From Puffinus mauretanicus (Eukaryota; Chordata; Aves; Procellariiformes; Procellariidae): a stretch of 64,000 nucleotides of DNA. The stretch lies in NCBI GenBank assembly GCA_023333565.1, contig JAJKFH010000801.1, forward strand, positions 496,001 through 560,000. The letters run 5' to 3'. Positions within the stretch are counted from its first letter, which is position 1. Every line of letters begins with the position of its first letter. A model generated the notes under the pieces. The model did no database searches and had not been told where the DNA came from. It worked only from the letters and a program-made list of their open reading frames with translations. Positions 11,301-25,778 of the stretch are shown one piece after another. The position numbers and the translations under genes are program-made.

Positions 11301-11964
11301 CTCTTTTTAAGGCTACATAGTATACAAAGCAGAATTGTTCCAAAGAACAAAAATGGGCAAACAAACTGACCAATGAGCATTAATCTTGTAGAAAATTTCT
11401 CAAACATAAACAGAGAATAACCTGCTGTCACTGTGATCACTGATTTATTTTGTTTGCTAATGAGATCAAAGGGACAGTTCTTGCAGCCCTGGGACCAAAT
11501 TAATGGGTGAAAATCCTCATGTCTGAAATTGCATGGAGCTGTGTAAATTTTAAAAAATTACCTCTTAGCTGGGGTAAAGTAAGGAATTAAAAAAGATAAG
11601 AGCAGAAGGAAGAACAAAGCACATCCCTTAAGGATGCATTCAGAAAAGCAGGATTATTTTTCGTCTATATTTGCACACTGCAGTCACCCTACAGCCAAGG
11701 TCATAAGAAAGCTCCTAGGAAAAACAGGATAATAAAAATAACACTAGCAGAACCAATAATGTTCAGGGCATTCACAATATATTTTAAAAAATAAAACCCC
11801 AAACCCAAAAAACAGGATTCCAAAACACTAAGAAAGCCTGAGGGTTAGTCGGATTACAGATTTGAGTGAGAGGATTAGTGACTATGCCTTCTGAACGGTG
11901 TCACTCTATCAACACGGATCGTGTTCCGAAACAGGGAATCAGATACAGCTTATTCCCAAGTACC

Positions 11965-12028
11965 AGTTCTGAGCCAAATTCTATTATAATTGCGTTCAGT
12001 GGGAATTCTTATGCAGTGAGGGAGCCAA
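11965..12028 (+). repeat. possible relic of an ancient palindromic amniote repeat
   Basis: The segment GAGCCAAATTCTATTATAAT is followed by GTTCAGTGGGAATTCTTATG. This resembles the 'gagccaaattct...ttcaatgggaat' core of an old palindromic repeat that I recall from reptile and bird DNA. The match is short and degenerate, so the call is weak. Confidence 0.3.
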
Positions 12029-14329
12029 AATGAATAAAATAATTATAATCCAGATGTAAGGTATTTGAAAAAATAGCTAGTTATTAGACAGTCAGCTTTT
12101 TGGAAGGATCATAATATTGTTATTGGTAGCAGACAGATAAAAGTTTTTTCTCTTTTTAGGCTTTAACTGGATTTCACTTTCATTTCAGACTACATACAGT
12201 TCTTTTGTGGTTAGCAATTGTTGCTCAGAAACACATCCCAATAGGTTGCACATTACCTCCACAAGGAATACCACCTGCAAGGAATATGTAAACCAGAAGA
12301 GATGTGAAACTACTGCCGTGACCCAGAGCTGAGTTGGAATAGGTATGTATCTTCTGCAAGGATGTCTTGTGTCAGTATAAATATGGATAAAGAAAAAGCT
12401 GCTCTGATCTGCCAGAAGTGAGGGGGTTATAGTAGTACAGATGGAATAGCCAGTCTAATCAATTGTCCATATCGCTTCTGAGTATACAAAACCAATATCT
12501 ACATCTAATCAAGATAACTTTAAGGACATACCACTTATCAGTAGTTCTATAGGAAATTACAAGATTTACTAAAGAATAAAAAAGTTAACTTCCACTTCTG
12601 AAAAAAATACGAATTCTTCATTTCTCAGTAGGTTTCAGTCTCCGGAATTTGGCTATCATCACAGCGCCATGATCTTATTTGCACAAAGGAAAAAAAAAAC
12701 ATCTCCCCACAAAAAACATTGCCTACACTTAAACAAGAGTAGCCCTCATTTTAATATACATCATTTTTTTCAGTCACAATCTTGACTCTTATTAAGACAG
12801 GAAAAGTGATTCTTACCAATAGTAGGGTGAATAAATATTTGCAAGACTGCCACATAGCCATAGCATTTACAACTGACCTTTGCTCATCTCAGTCAGAAAT
12901 ACAGGTCCATTCCTTTATTGCTGTAGGCAAATGGAAGGATTTCTAAGAGTTGGCCTGTGTTTCGGGTATCAATTAGGAAAAAAATATTTCTCTGAACAAT
13001 CAGAGAATGCTGACTCTTCAACCAAGATACTTGCACACCTTTCCTAGTGTTTCAGTACAGTTCTGAAATGAAAGGAAGATGATATTTTTCTTTTGAAGAT
13101 AATTTTTGTTTATCTTAAATATGAAGCTCTCACCATCACAGAAAAAAAATCTCTAAATGAAAAGGCATACTTACTATTTGTGGCTACGGTCACACAAAAG
13201 CGACCTAATAATTTTTGTATCTATATTTGCTCATACCTCAGAAGTGACCCCTTCTGATTCAACAATGATTGCATTGAGTTTTGTGGGTTATAAGGAGCCA
13301 GGTCAAAAAGTGTTCCAGTTTGCTTTTCAGCATTTTTTATTCTGGCAGGGCAGTACACCATAATAGATAAAGAAATCTGTGTTTCTATACCCCTAGCCAC
13401 TGCAGTAGGATTTTAAATCAGAATTTACTAACATGCCCATTGAATATTTCATATCAACAAGACTTAAAGTCCTTCAGTCTGTCAGTATTACAGATTTCTA
13501 GACATATATCATCTTCCTGAAGCTGACTGAAAACATGGAAGTTGTAACGATGTCTTCATTAATAATGGGTATGTTGATTTGGTGGGGTTTTGCGTTTTTC
13601 ATTCCTGGTGATACCATTTCTTTCAGCATTCTTGCACTTATTTTTAATGCCAGAAAATGGTTGGCAGGAAGTCCATGATAAATCTCGTGTACACAGGTAA
13701 TTTATTTGAGACTGATGTCGGTAGAGCAGTTCACTAGATACTTAAATCAGCCCTAGGTCAAACAAGGACTGCACGTGCATATTCCGTAGCCTAGGGGTCA
13801 AAATTTTTTTATTTAAGATTAAGCGGTAAATACCACATAACACCAGAATGTTTCCTGGAAACCGTATATTGGGTTGGCAGGTGGCATGAAGGACTGGTTA
13901 GCAACTAGCGACCTCTATTTCGGGAAGACGGCTTAGCAGAAGAGCTGCTGTCCCATCAGATAAAAGGAATGTGATCTTCCCTGTACCGTCTATCTATTTG
14001 GAGCTGAAGTGTGTCATTTGGCAGGTGACTGCCTTTCCCCAGGCACTTTTTTGGGAATGACTACTGAATGAGTAGCCAACTTTGGGGGATGAGGAGGAAG
14101 ATATATTGCATAGAAATTACAAGGAATTGTGGATGCATTTGATATTTTACCAACGTAGAACGCTGATTAATTTGATGTTGTTATTCGTTTGATTTTTTCA
14201 TTGATTTGTTGTTGTTCATTTATAACTTTGAGTTGCCAGTGTGTAGGATCCGCCTTGTGCTACTTAGCAGTCTAGTTAAGAAACAGTATGCAATTAAAAA
14301 CTTACATAGTTTAACTCTTTCTTTCCTAG

Positions 14330-14394
14330 ATGGCATTCTCTGAACTTGAGGAGCCCTCAGAGTAAATAAAAGCAGCTATACAATCTGTTGCTTG
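14330..14394 (+). ncRNA. candidate 65-bp internal exon (speculative)
   Basis: A pyrimidine-rich acceptor, CTCTTTCTTTCCTAG, ends at 14329. The segment then runs to a near-consensus donor, CTTG|GTAAGT, at 14395-14400. The segment opens with ATG and an 11-codon frame ending at TAA (14363-14365), so it does not look like an internal coding exon. A non-coding transcript exon is the more natural reading. No neighbouring exon could be paired with it, and chance pairs of good splice sites occur at this scale. Confidence 0.2.
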
Positions 14395-17300
14395 GTAAGT
14401 AACACTTCTTGTAACTATGGCCTGCATTGGAACACGGCTGCTTCTCAATGTTCTTTTTCTCCTCCTCCTTTTTTTAAAGGAGTATCAGAACTTTGGTGGC
14501 CCAACATGATAGTAACAATTGATTGGCCAGGGTAGAAGTTGATCAGCTCCTCAGAAAAAAGAAAAAAAAAAAAATATCTGTACTTGTCAGAATGCTGAAA
14601 GGAAAGTTTTTTCCCAAGTTTTTAGGCATTTTAAGTATCCTCTTGATTTCTAATCGCATTGAAACCAAGTGGAGTTAGGTACTTAGGAAAGTTTCAAATC
14701 TGTCCACACAAGGATGATTTTCATTCCCTAGGATTCGTTCAAACAAAACTGGGCTTCCCTTGAACAACTTGTTCATTTCCCAAATTTCCTCCCTCCCACT
14801 TTCCAAGTGGGCCAGGAAGGTGAAGCAGCGTTAAGTGTAATCTCAAATGGCATGTTTCATCCTTTCCCTGCACTTTCTGCATGTCTGTACCTTGCTGTGA
14901 GTTTCTCCCAGCAGTCTTCTGCAGGTCTCAAAGGCTTCATTCCTGCTTGAAACACAATGTCTGCTGGACTCTTGACATGACTTCATGACCTGGGCTGCTT
15001 TAATAAAGGTCATTACCATATCACAGAATATGGATAATTGCATCGTCATCTAAGTTACAAAACCCTGCGGTTTCTAGCCCATCTAAGAAATATGTTCTGA
15101 CATCCTTGCCTGAAAGATGGTGAAGTTAGCAATTCATACTTCATCTACAGGCTTTCCTTGCTGTCTCCTACACAGAATGAAAGCAGGAACAAAATAATTA
15201 GCTTCATGAAATATGAAGTGTCTTCCTTCTTCTGAGCAGTACAAGCATTTCTGAGTGTTATTCTTTTATAAGATGCCTTTCCAAAAGCATTTAATGAAGG
15301 AAAGATGAAAGCTAATGGAGTAGTAGTTGAATGTTGCTTTTTTCTAATTTAAAAGATATATTCATTTTCTTTTTACCACTAGCTTATGTCCATATATCAT
15401 TTTGCCTTACTGCTCTAAAACGGGAATAGCGGTATGCAACTCGAAAAGTGTTCTCATTATTTTTACCTTACTATCACACAATTCAAGATACATTGTATCA
15501 AAGATGCTACATAAAAAACAAATTAAAATTGAATTGCAGTAAAGCTACTAAAAGAATTCATTGCACTTCAAAGAGTTTACAACTAAATATGTTATGTGGT
15601 GGGAATGGACAATTAAGTGCAAAGAATAAGTATTAATGTGCTGGTTTGTAGTAACTGTTGAATGTATGGTGATGCGTATTTCATTTGGTATGTTTAATTG
15701 CAAATAATATTGGTGATTCATATACGCTCAAGGCTGCCTCAGTATGTGGAAAATCTTTTCACTTTCCTAAATGATGGGATGGAGTAATACTTTCTTCTAC
15801 GCACACACTTCAGTAACAGATTGGTTGGCAATAACTTCCTATACAACCACTATTTTTGTGACACTATCTTTATGTTTTCATATCTCTTATGGAAGAATTC
15901 AATAACTGGAGTGGGAGTCAGGCTGGCGTTATGAACTTTTCAGGAAGGCGATTCTGCAGTAGTTTGCCCTCTAAAATGACTTACACGAATCACTCGGTAC
16001 ATTTAGAGAATTCAAAAGATTTTAGGTATAATACTCCATTGATTCTGTTGCTGGGAAAACTGAAATTTTACAGTGCTACTGATATATGCCATAAAAAAAA
16101 TAATAAAAATGCTCCTTCTGCTAAAGCCAAGCTTGCTTTTGCATTATGAGAAGCAAAATATTCTATTTTAACGATTTTGCTAGTGTACTTCATGCTATAA
16201 GTTTTGGGCAATGTCTCATGACCTGGTCCTGTGAAGTACTAATCAGGGTTGGCTACTGATGAAGCTATTGGGCTCTGAGGTAGCCTTGCCAGGCGAGGTG
16301 GAAAGTGTATTTTTTTTCCAGAAAGTAACGTAAGACCCTGCAGTATTTCCAGTTCTCCTGCAACTGACGTGGGTGGGGGTGTTCTAAAGGAGAGACAGAA
16401 GAAATATCCAGTAGTTGTGATCAATAGGGAGATCCAACCCTGTCCTCACAGCATGTGCATTCCTCCCCAGAGCTGCAGGTTGATACCTGTCCTTAGCAAA
16501 AAAACAGCTTTGAGCTTTCCAGTGCTATACTATTTCATGACTAAAAAATACTGTATGTCCATCTGATGGAGTCCAGGTGAAATACTAATAGTGCTAGTGG
16601 CAGAAGAAACTGGGAAAAAATATAACAAAAGGCAGCATGAGAAAATTACTGTTCCTGCCCTCGTTCTCTTTACAGACCTGTTATCCACACTTAACCTACC
16701 CTGTCTCAGCATCTACCTCGAGACAGAAAGTGATTAAGAGTATTAGTGCAATATTTCTGGCAAAAAAAGTTTCATGAACAGGTTAGAGACGGAGATTTAA
16801 ACTGTAATTGAAAGTTTGATGTCAAGATCTTCATTGTATTCATTTTTAGTTCCTGTTGCACTTCTGGAATAAAAGAGGACAGTAATAGACCTCTGATTCC
16901 TCCGTTGATTTGTTTTTCTCTGTTGTAAGAGCTTGAGGACTAACTACCTTTAAACAGCCATTCATTTTAGGGAGCTTAATTCTCTAGAGACTGCTATAAT
17001 TTCCTAGGCACACTATGTCAGGTTTCTCAGACTTTCGCAATAGTTTCCTTTTGCCTTTCAGCATGGATTTCAGATTTCCCAGTCTGAATTCATAGTCTTG
17101 CTTAATCACAGGCTGAATCAATCTGGACAAACTGATTAATTTTCAGGCTGTCCTATGCTTAAACATCGCAGGTAGGTACTCTGAAATCTTTGGCAGATTT
17201 GAATATAGTCAATTGAGTGCCTAAAAACTTCCAGTTAATCAGCAAAGTAAGTTTCTCAGCATATCTTCACATGATGTCTAGAGAAGTACATTCAAACCAT

Positions 17301-18254
17301 ATTCAAAAGTAAGTAAGATTATTTCAGAGATATACGTTGATTTGGTACATCGATTTGTAGTGCAAACTGGCCATGTGTATTTATAACTTGAGTACGGACT
17401 TTTTCATGGAAAGCAGAACATCCTGACTTTTCTTGAAATTTTTTGCACATAATAAATGATTTCTGTTTTACTTTTGTTTCCACTTTGTATTTCAAGCTTT
17501 TCGAAAAAGAAAACATACTTACTTCTCATCTCTTACAGGAAACAATTTCAAAGACGACAAACTTCCACTGATGCTGTCATTGGAGTAATCCTGACCTTCA
17601 TAAAAAGTTTTGTAGTAAGATGTATATCGGTCACAGTGGTCTTAAAAAGGAATATGGTCAGGGTGAAACAATTATGGGCTTTATTACCAAAATGAATATT
17701 CATGTGAGATAGTCTTAGGGAATTTAGTGGATACTGGTGTTTATGTTTTTGGTTTGGTGTTTTTTTTTGTTAAATATGTGATCTATTCCAAATAATTGAA
17801 TACAGCAAACCAAAATTCAGAATTCAAATATCCACTGTAATGAAACAGTTCTGCAAGTTTGAAAAGTACTTCCTTGAATACTATACTAAATTCTTGTAAC
17901 ATTTTCATCAATTTTTTCTGTATAGAAAGGGTGCTAGGAAAACAGTAATTTTGGGGGGGGATGGAGGAGGGCTAGTGTTAATCTCACGTAGTTAAAGTGT
18001 TGGTTTTGATCTTTAGAAGAAAGAAGTAACAGCTAATGTTAGTTCAGCATTTAATGGTCCTAATGGCCCTATGGATATCAAGAACTTAAAGATCTACTTA
18101 TGCATATTAACACTGCTAATGACTGAATATTGATGCATTCATCATGAAAAAAATCAACCCTCAGAAAATACCTTTTCCACACCAAATGTGCTTTAAAATT
18201 ATTTCTAAATAATTACATTATCACATAGCGCTTACGGTAAGGTTCTACAATTTA

Positions 18255-18381
18255 GAAAGGCCAGATGGGTAACACTGCAGCCTTTCCAGAGGTTGCTGCT
18301 GAAGATAGTATCACTGCAGCAGTAATTATCCTCAGGATTTTATGTGGCCTTTCTGAAGTGTACCAATTAGTGACACTTCAG
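18255..18381. repeat. pair of short inverted repeats (hairpin potential)
   Basis: GAAAGGCCA at 18255-18263 pairs with TGGCCTTTC at 18345-18353. Overlapping its right end, CTGAAGTGT at 18353-18361 pairs with ACACTTCAG at 18373-18381 across an 11-nt loop. GCTGCTG and CAGCAG words also lie inside. It may be a remnant of an old folded element, or chance. No microRNA-like uninterrupted stem is present. Confidence 0.4.
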
Positions 18382-21300
18382 CCTGAAAAGAGGTGAAGCT
18401 CCTTTCTAGCAAATTAATTTGTTGCCAGACGATAGGAAACTGTTTGTATTTCCTGGTCAGTTACTGACTTCCTTAGGTAATTGAGATCCTTATCGAATGT
18501 CTGAAGTCTTCACCCAAAGCTACCTTGGTGTGCTTGGGGAAGGAAAAATATAACTTGTAGCTTCTGAATTTGCTCTTTGCTCTGAGATGAAATGTCTCTG
18601 ATATGAAACTCAGGGCATTAAGCGTGCATTCAGAGATCATATTCAGACAATCATTTGTGGAAATATCTCTGAAGGTATCTACTCATTTTTTAGCTGTGAT
18701 TAAAAATCAGATACAATGCCAAGCTTAACAAATGGGATGAAAAATGGTACAGATGATATTATTATAATAACGTTATAAAAAGTATGCCTGCCCCAGGATG
18801 GCTATGTTCAGTTCAGGCCTCTCCATCTCAGAACTACCAAGGAGATGTAAAAGACATTTAGAGATATGAATCAGGGCTCTGCTTGACACGCAGAGATGGA
18901 ATAATATCGTCTGACTGACAAAGTTATCATCTCTGTCTGTCTGTGGCGCCGGCAGTGCACAGGCAGCTCAGATGCTCACGAATCAGCCGTTTTACAACAC
19001 AGCAGCAGTTTAAAGTAAACCATTAGCTTTGCCAACCTATAACCTCTCTGCTTGTCAGTCAGATTTTTCAAACTGATTAGGAGCACATGAAACTCCCGTG
19101 TGAAGCAAGATTGAAAAGATCAAGACTCCTTGCTTGATAAGGAGTGGCACAAGTGACAAACGAAAGAGAACACGGCACAAATGCACATGGTAGTGAAGAC
19201 AGAGAGACGTGAGCGCGAATGTTACCCCTTCTAACCAAAGAAAAACTGAGGATGGCCCGATGACACGGAAGGGTGGCTGTGGCAGAGAGGGAAGGAAACA
19301 CCTTGCCCTGCAGAAGCATGCACAGAAGACAACACAGGGAGCGGTAGAACTTGTCGACCGTCAGTATTTGGGGGCCCAGGGATATTCAGAAAAAAAGATT
19401 GGAAATACATGTAGAAAACAACAAAAATAACCTTGGTCATTAAGTTAATAAGTTAATAAGCTATTTGATTAAGCTAACTAATGTAATGATTTTAAAAGTG
19501 CTGTGATGTGATATAGAGTCTTGGAAGAGGTATGTCTTTACTTTCAGTATATAAGCAAATTATTATTCCCTGTGAGAAAGGAAGAAGTTTCCCCACCCCT
19601 AAGGAGTTAAGTTATGTTGTAATTTGTGGTAAAAGGCATTGTCTGAATGAAGGAAGAGAACACAAAGCATCCAAAGTCCTGTTCAGTCTGACAAATCACA
19701 ATGAATAAAGGTCAGGATACGAACAAGTGATTTTCCACTGTTGTTTGTCCTTCTCAGTTAAGAACCTCAAACATTTCTGTTTGTAACTCTTATCTCAAAA
19801 AAACCACAAAAACATGAAGCATATATCATGCAAAGTGTTTAATTTGGTTTCTGTAATAACCGAATAAAGAAAAAAATGCATGAACAGAAGCAAAGAAGCT
19901 GTTCTTAGGATATCAAGTAAGTAGGTAGAAAGCAGCTGGAGATGTAGCTAGATGTCAAGAGAAAATATAAAGGAAAAGGAAGAATAGAGAGTATATCCCA
20001 ATTTAACTCCATCCTGCACAGTTTCAAAGTCCACTGCAAAGCAGCTCAGGAAGGCTTGTGCTTAATATTAGACTAGAATTCAAATCACCTCATTACTGAA
20101 CCTTGTAGAGGCAAAGGTGGCTCTGATTCACTGAAGAGGTTACTTGCATCAGGATTTCAGTCTGGATGGACAGTAAATTCACCATCCTTCTGAACCTTCT
20201 GTGCTGCTGGGCGAGATATGGATGGAGTCTTACCACTGAGGGGACAGCACAAACGGAAGAAAATCTGCCTCTGAAAGAGAGCTAATGGGCAGTTGCTTTC
20301 CTCCCTGGAGTACAGAAGGAACCAGAATTCAACTCGCCATAACGACTTCAATGGTGCCCCTGCAGAGAATGTGATTTGTTTCCTGAAGTTTGTATATTAC
20401 GGCTGCTACTAATTTGTTGTGTTAAATTTTAACAGTCTGTGTTAATGGTGCATTGTCTACCAATCTGTTACCAGTTTGTTGCATCCAATTTACAGACTAC
20501 ATCGCTCAAATTCTCCATCAATTTGTTGCATTACTGCCTGTGCAGTTTATGTGGCCCAAAGGAATACACCTTATATGCGAAGCCAAGAGTTTATTGTTAG
20601 CTTAATTAAAGTCTTAACAGTCTAATCAAAGAATTATTATTAGTTCTGTTGCAATGAAGCTAACACTGAAAGTTCACGTTATATATGGTTAAAGCTGATA
20701 CATTTCTCCTTTACCCCTTTCTCTGACGTTATGCTCCTCTTTTTAGTGCCCCTTTGACTGCTGAGGTTGATGATTTTAGCCAGGGACAGGAGAGTTACAG
20801 CGAGTTGTCAGCATCCAGTGTCCTTTGCCAAGAGGTGTATCTTGCTGATGGTGGGTGTTTTCCCCTCTGCATTTTTGCATCCAGTTAAGTTAATTTTTAC
20901 GCATTTGCTAATGCAGACCTTTTACTTGCTCTTGGTTTGCAGTTCCATGGTACGTATGAGTTTACTACATAGTGTGATTTGGAAACTTGTTCGTTGGTCT
21001 CTTTGTTACCCCTAAAGCTGGTTTTACCTAGCTCCTGCGTTTGTGTTTCTTTGGTGACCAATACCTGACCACTGATGAGTTTTTATAGTCCTGGGGCCTC
21101 CAGTATAATCCTGTATTTTCAAGCTATCTGCTATCATCCCATGCTTGTATTCTTGTATGATGCATTTTATTCTCTGTAATTACTCTCTATCAGTTAGAGA
21201 AGTCTATATATAACACACTCGTACAAAGTTAAGCAAAAGCAAAACCAAATAACATAATAGCTAGGCAGCTGTTTCTACAGACGTGCACCAGCAAGGCCAT

Positions 21301-24300
21301 ATTGACTGAGCTACAGAGCTGCAAGGCATCACCAGCTGAATTGCCGCTGACTTTCCATGCCTCATTTCCTACTGTTGCTTGGTAATGTTTCATGAAAAGG
21401 CAAGACTGGGAGAGCACCAGGTCACCACGGGGCACCATCTTTCCTGTATCTAGAGTCTCTTCTGACCACGGTCAGATCCAGGATAGAGATGCATTTGGTT
21501 GAGAATCATTCTGTGAGGGTAGCTGGTAGAAGTCTGCTGAACTGCTCTAGGAAAAGCTCATCCTTAATATGGTATCAGCTGGTGATTTTTTCTGGAAAAA
21601 AATAGCGAACATTAAACCACAAGTTGAAGTAACGTCAAATAACCATAGGGGTTTTGTTTTTTTTTTTTGTCTTTTTTGTTTGTCTAGATCAACTGCAAAG
21701 TCATATAGAAAATGTAATTCCTGGTTATATTACTTACCCTTATATAAATATTTTTTCATTAAAAAAAAAAAAAAGAAAAGAAACCAAATCTACAACAGTT
21801 TCTCATGTGTCTTTCTTATTCTTTGTATGGTACCAGAGTAGGAAGAAAGTTTCTTTCTTTCACAGCATTAGCAGCAGTTTCTCCCAGTTGCAAGTGGAAT
21901 TTAAAAGATTCATATTTCTTTTCTGCATTATTTTGATGATGATGGAGGTGAGAAGACTGATTTTTTTTAACTCCGCTTCACACTTCAAATGTTCAATACT
22001 TCAAGGTTTTCATCATAGCATTTTATTTTGTATTTACTCTAAGGTACATGGTCACTGTGAGAAATAGAAATGTGAATTATGATGCTAATTTGTGAATTAT
22101 AACTAATTATTGTGAAAACAGAGATGTCCTGGATATCTAGAAAAATGGGGAAGAAGGAGATAAAGGAAAAAAAAATTAAGTCCTTTGAGTTTTTCACCCT
22201 TTTTTGTTATTCATGTATAAGCTGTTAGCTTTTCTCGTGGGTTTAGTGTTTGTGCCTTGCCTTTGAGTGTCAAGAAAACTTTTTCTTTTGGCCTGCTTGC
22301 CCTACTTAAATATTTTCAGATTGTGAAAAGATGTCTTTATGACAATACTTTGCTTTATGGCAATAAGATCATTACATTTTGATGTTCCTGCAGTAAAATT
22401 AGAAGATGTGATGAAGTTAAGTGTAGAAAATGCTACCAAAGCAGCATAAAAAGGTCATAAAATACCGTCTTAATAGACAATTTACTGGAAACTCGGGGAG
22501 TGGGAGAAGCACTGGAAAATATGCTTTCCTTTTTGCTTATATGATTTAATTTCTCAAACTTGATTATATTCTTAAAAGCACCAAACACCTTGCCTTTTAC
22601 AATATTGATTTTCCTAGGAGTCTCCCTCAAAACAAACTCAAATCTGGAAAATCCTTGTTTTCAGTTCAGTGCAGATGAACAATGAAAAGCTGAAATTTTA
22701 TGTTACTTGTGATGTTTTGAGTGTCACTGCATGGATCCCACTATTTGAGAATGAAAAATTCACAAATTTCGTCCACCCTTCCTAAACTGCGATTAAAATT
22801 GCAATTAAAAATAAAAAGGGGAACTAGTTTAAAAATTTCTGTGTGTCTGACATCTGGAAATCAGATCACTTATAAAAATTTCTAATTTCAAAGTAAACTC
22901 CACCTAAGTAAACTAAATTTTTTATTGAATTTTGTCATACTTATTTGAAGATTTTATCCATTCAAAGTGTCTGTAATTTAGGTAACGAGTTCTAATGCTG
23001 CTAGTGGTGGTGAGATCTGTTGCATCCTTTGGAATTTTGTGCTTTGAAGTGCCATATCGTCAGGATAAACTCTTGCACAACCACATATATTTGCATCTAC
23101 TCCAGGTAGAGAACAAGAAATACAGAGAAAAAAAGAGGAAAGGAGAAAAGCAAAGAAAACAATAGGAAAAGAGAAAAATTGTAACTCCCTGCCTGACCTT
23201 CTTTGTGTTTTCTGTTTGGAAACTGTAGCATCACGTGGTTCAAAACAGTTATTTCTCTCAGTGAACCCCTGAAAGCATAATAACATAGATACGTGCTGTG
23301 ACAGGGGGAGGTATGACTTTTCTCCAACAGCATAAGAAGCTTTCTAGCCAGAAAAGCATAAAAAGGAACTTGAAGTGGTCTCCCTTAGAAAAAAGTCAGG
23401 ACATGAACAACTAGAACAACCTTCCAACAACATTTTGTTTGTCAAATCCACCAACGTCATGAACGCTGTGTATTTGCATAATGAAATGATGTCAGATAAA
23501 ATGCAAGTTTACTCTGTTGACAGCAAAGTTGCATGTAATAATTATGATTTCTTGTTTATATCTGGGGAAACTAAAAACCTGCAGATTCACAACACAACAA
23601 ATTGAGAATAGATACAATGTCCCTCAGATAAGAATACATTGTTTTCTTCCTTGTTTGTTTTTTGGTTTTTTTTGGTCAATGTCATTATCCGTCCTTGGAG
23701 GTTTTACTTATTTGTTCCACAGCAATTTTTTTTTAGAAAAAATATGACTAGAAGGAGGAAGGGAACAACATTAATCAAATACGCCAAGCACTGGAGACTG
23801 CTTCAGTGTGTTCCTTTTGTTTGATATTTAGAGAACAGTTTCATGAAGGATTTTAACCAGATTTTGATAAAAAATGGATTTCAATCCTTAGTATCATACA
23901 ACGGAAGATGCAGTAAACCATATTGAATTTAGAGTTGAAATTTTGGATTCTGTCTCCATGTTTATTGATCCTTCCTACATTTCTTCCTTATTTGCTCTTG
24001 TCTCATATAATTCTGTGAGATAATTCTGGGAACATTTCTGGTTAACTTCAAACTGAGAGCAGGCACCGTATGGCCTGCTCAGCTGACACTTCTATCTAAA
24101 TAATTAAAGTGATTGTCCATTAAAGATTTGCAGCCTCATGACACATTTCCCAGTCATGACAGTCAATCATTTAGGAGGTCAGCTCAACCTTTCCTGCATT
24201 TACTTTTCTGTAAATTAACATCTGGCCATAAAAAAGGTATTGCTGTCAGAACTAAGCTGAGATACTTTAATATGCTAGTGATGATTGAAAGTACTGCACA

Positions 24301-25718
24301 CCAATATAAAAAGAAGTTTCCAGGAAAATAGGTTTTCACATCTCCTTATCCCAAATCAGTAACTTTTAAAATTCATTGGCACTGATTTAGCAATGATGAA
24401 AAGATAGGCAGTGGTATCTGGCTGTTTGAAGTGGTCATAAGCTTTCTTCCAATTGCAACAAAACAAATATTTTGAGACTTGAAAAATGAAATCTATTTTT
24501 ACTATTTCAAAAATTAAGTTTAATTCAGTTTAAGGAAGTTCTTAACTCAGAGAATTTTATACGAAGTTGTTTTGGGGCATGTAGTAAAAAACCTAATTAC
24601 GAACACTCTTTTCAATGTTATCATCTTCCTTTTCATTCTCTGAGATTTTGGTGAAAATGGAAATTAGAAATGTTCACTCTCCCAGAGGAGAGAAAATAGA
24701 GAAAACACTCTACTTTTTTTTTGTAATCTCTGCAAGGGGATTCTTCAACTTTTTAAAACTCTGTTGCTGTTGCTGTAATTTTATGGTTTAGCAATGATAT
24801 GTATTGAAATGGCCTATTAATCCCTGCTCTTTCCCTCTCTTTGTCTCACACTCTTGAGGAGTCCGTACATATATCTCTGGGAAAAGGGACATCACCATAC
24901 TCTTTTTAATAGTTGCAATCGCTTAAGGGCCAGAACCAAGCTATGGATGTCCCTCCAAGCCCGGCCTCCCTTTGTTGGGCAGGTTCCTCTTCCTAATGAC
25001 ACCTCTGCTGAATGTAAAACAGTAGCAATCTCCAACAGAGGTTGCACTAATAGATATTTAAAGAAGTACGAAGAAAGCAAATTAACCTTGTATAGAGGTT
25101 AACATCCCTTCTGTGGTATGCCACTTGATGCCCCTCTGTTTGTAGTGTTTTCACCCAATTGTTCTTAAAAGAGAACAAGTGAAATGAAGTGTCAGAACAG
25201 TTCCTGCTGAGGTGTTCTGGCTGCGTTACTGAAAAGGTGAATGAGTGTGAAAATGGACTTGAGACACTACTGCAAGCAAAATGAAACCTAAACCACCAAA
25301 GAACATTTTTTGTGTGTGTGTTGTATGGTATCACCTTGTAACCCCCAAATCTTTAAAGTGCTCGTTAAAGGTCTCTTTCTGAAATACTTTCAGCCTCATA
25401 TTTTAATAAAGAAGCTTTCTTTGTCGTTGGTTCTTTTTTCAAACTCTCCCAGTGAACAGCCCCTTTCAAATCAACAGGCATTCAGAGTGCTGTTAACCGC
25501 TTAGATAAAAACCCTTTGCATAACCAACCTATCTGCCTGCTTCTGAATTGCTTCAGACTGCAGCCTTCAAATTCCTTCTTACGGCCTAACCTATTTTTGT
25601 CGATGCCTTTACTAAAGATTGCCCTCCAGAAGGTCAGGCATTACATTATGAATCAATCATCGCTGCCCTTTTGACTCATTAGCCTCAATTTCCTTCATTA
25701 CAACTGAAAAGCTTGTAG

Positions 25719-25778
25719 GAGTTGATCAAAAAGCAACACAGCAAGGAGCTAATGGAGGAAAAGGAACATTCTGCATGG
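25719..25778 (+). ncRNA. candidate 60-bp exon, phase 0-0 (speculative)
   Basis: The segment lies between an acceptor TTGTAG ending at 25718 and a consensus donor GTAAGT at 25779-25784. It is 20 codons long and open, giving a Lys/Glu-rich peptide. The polypyrimidine tract is weak and the peptide matches no family I know. An open 60-bp stretch is easily found by chance. Confidence 0.15.

Noticed and set aside
21654..22067. 137-codon open stretch rich in Phe and Lys
   Set aside because: The composition comes from T and A runs; it is low-complexity with no known motif.
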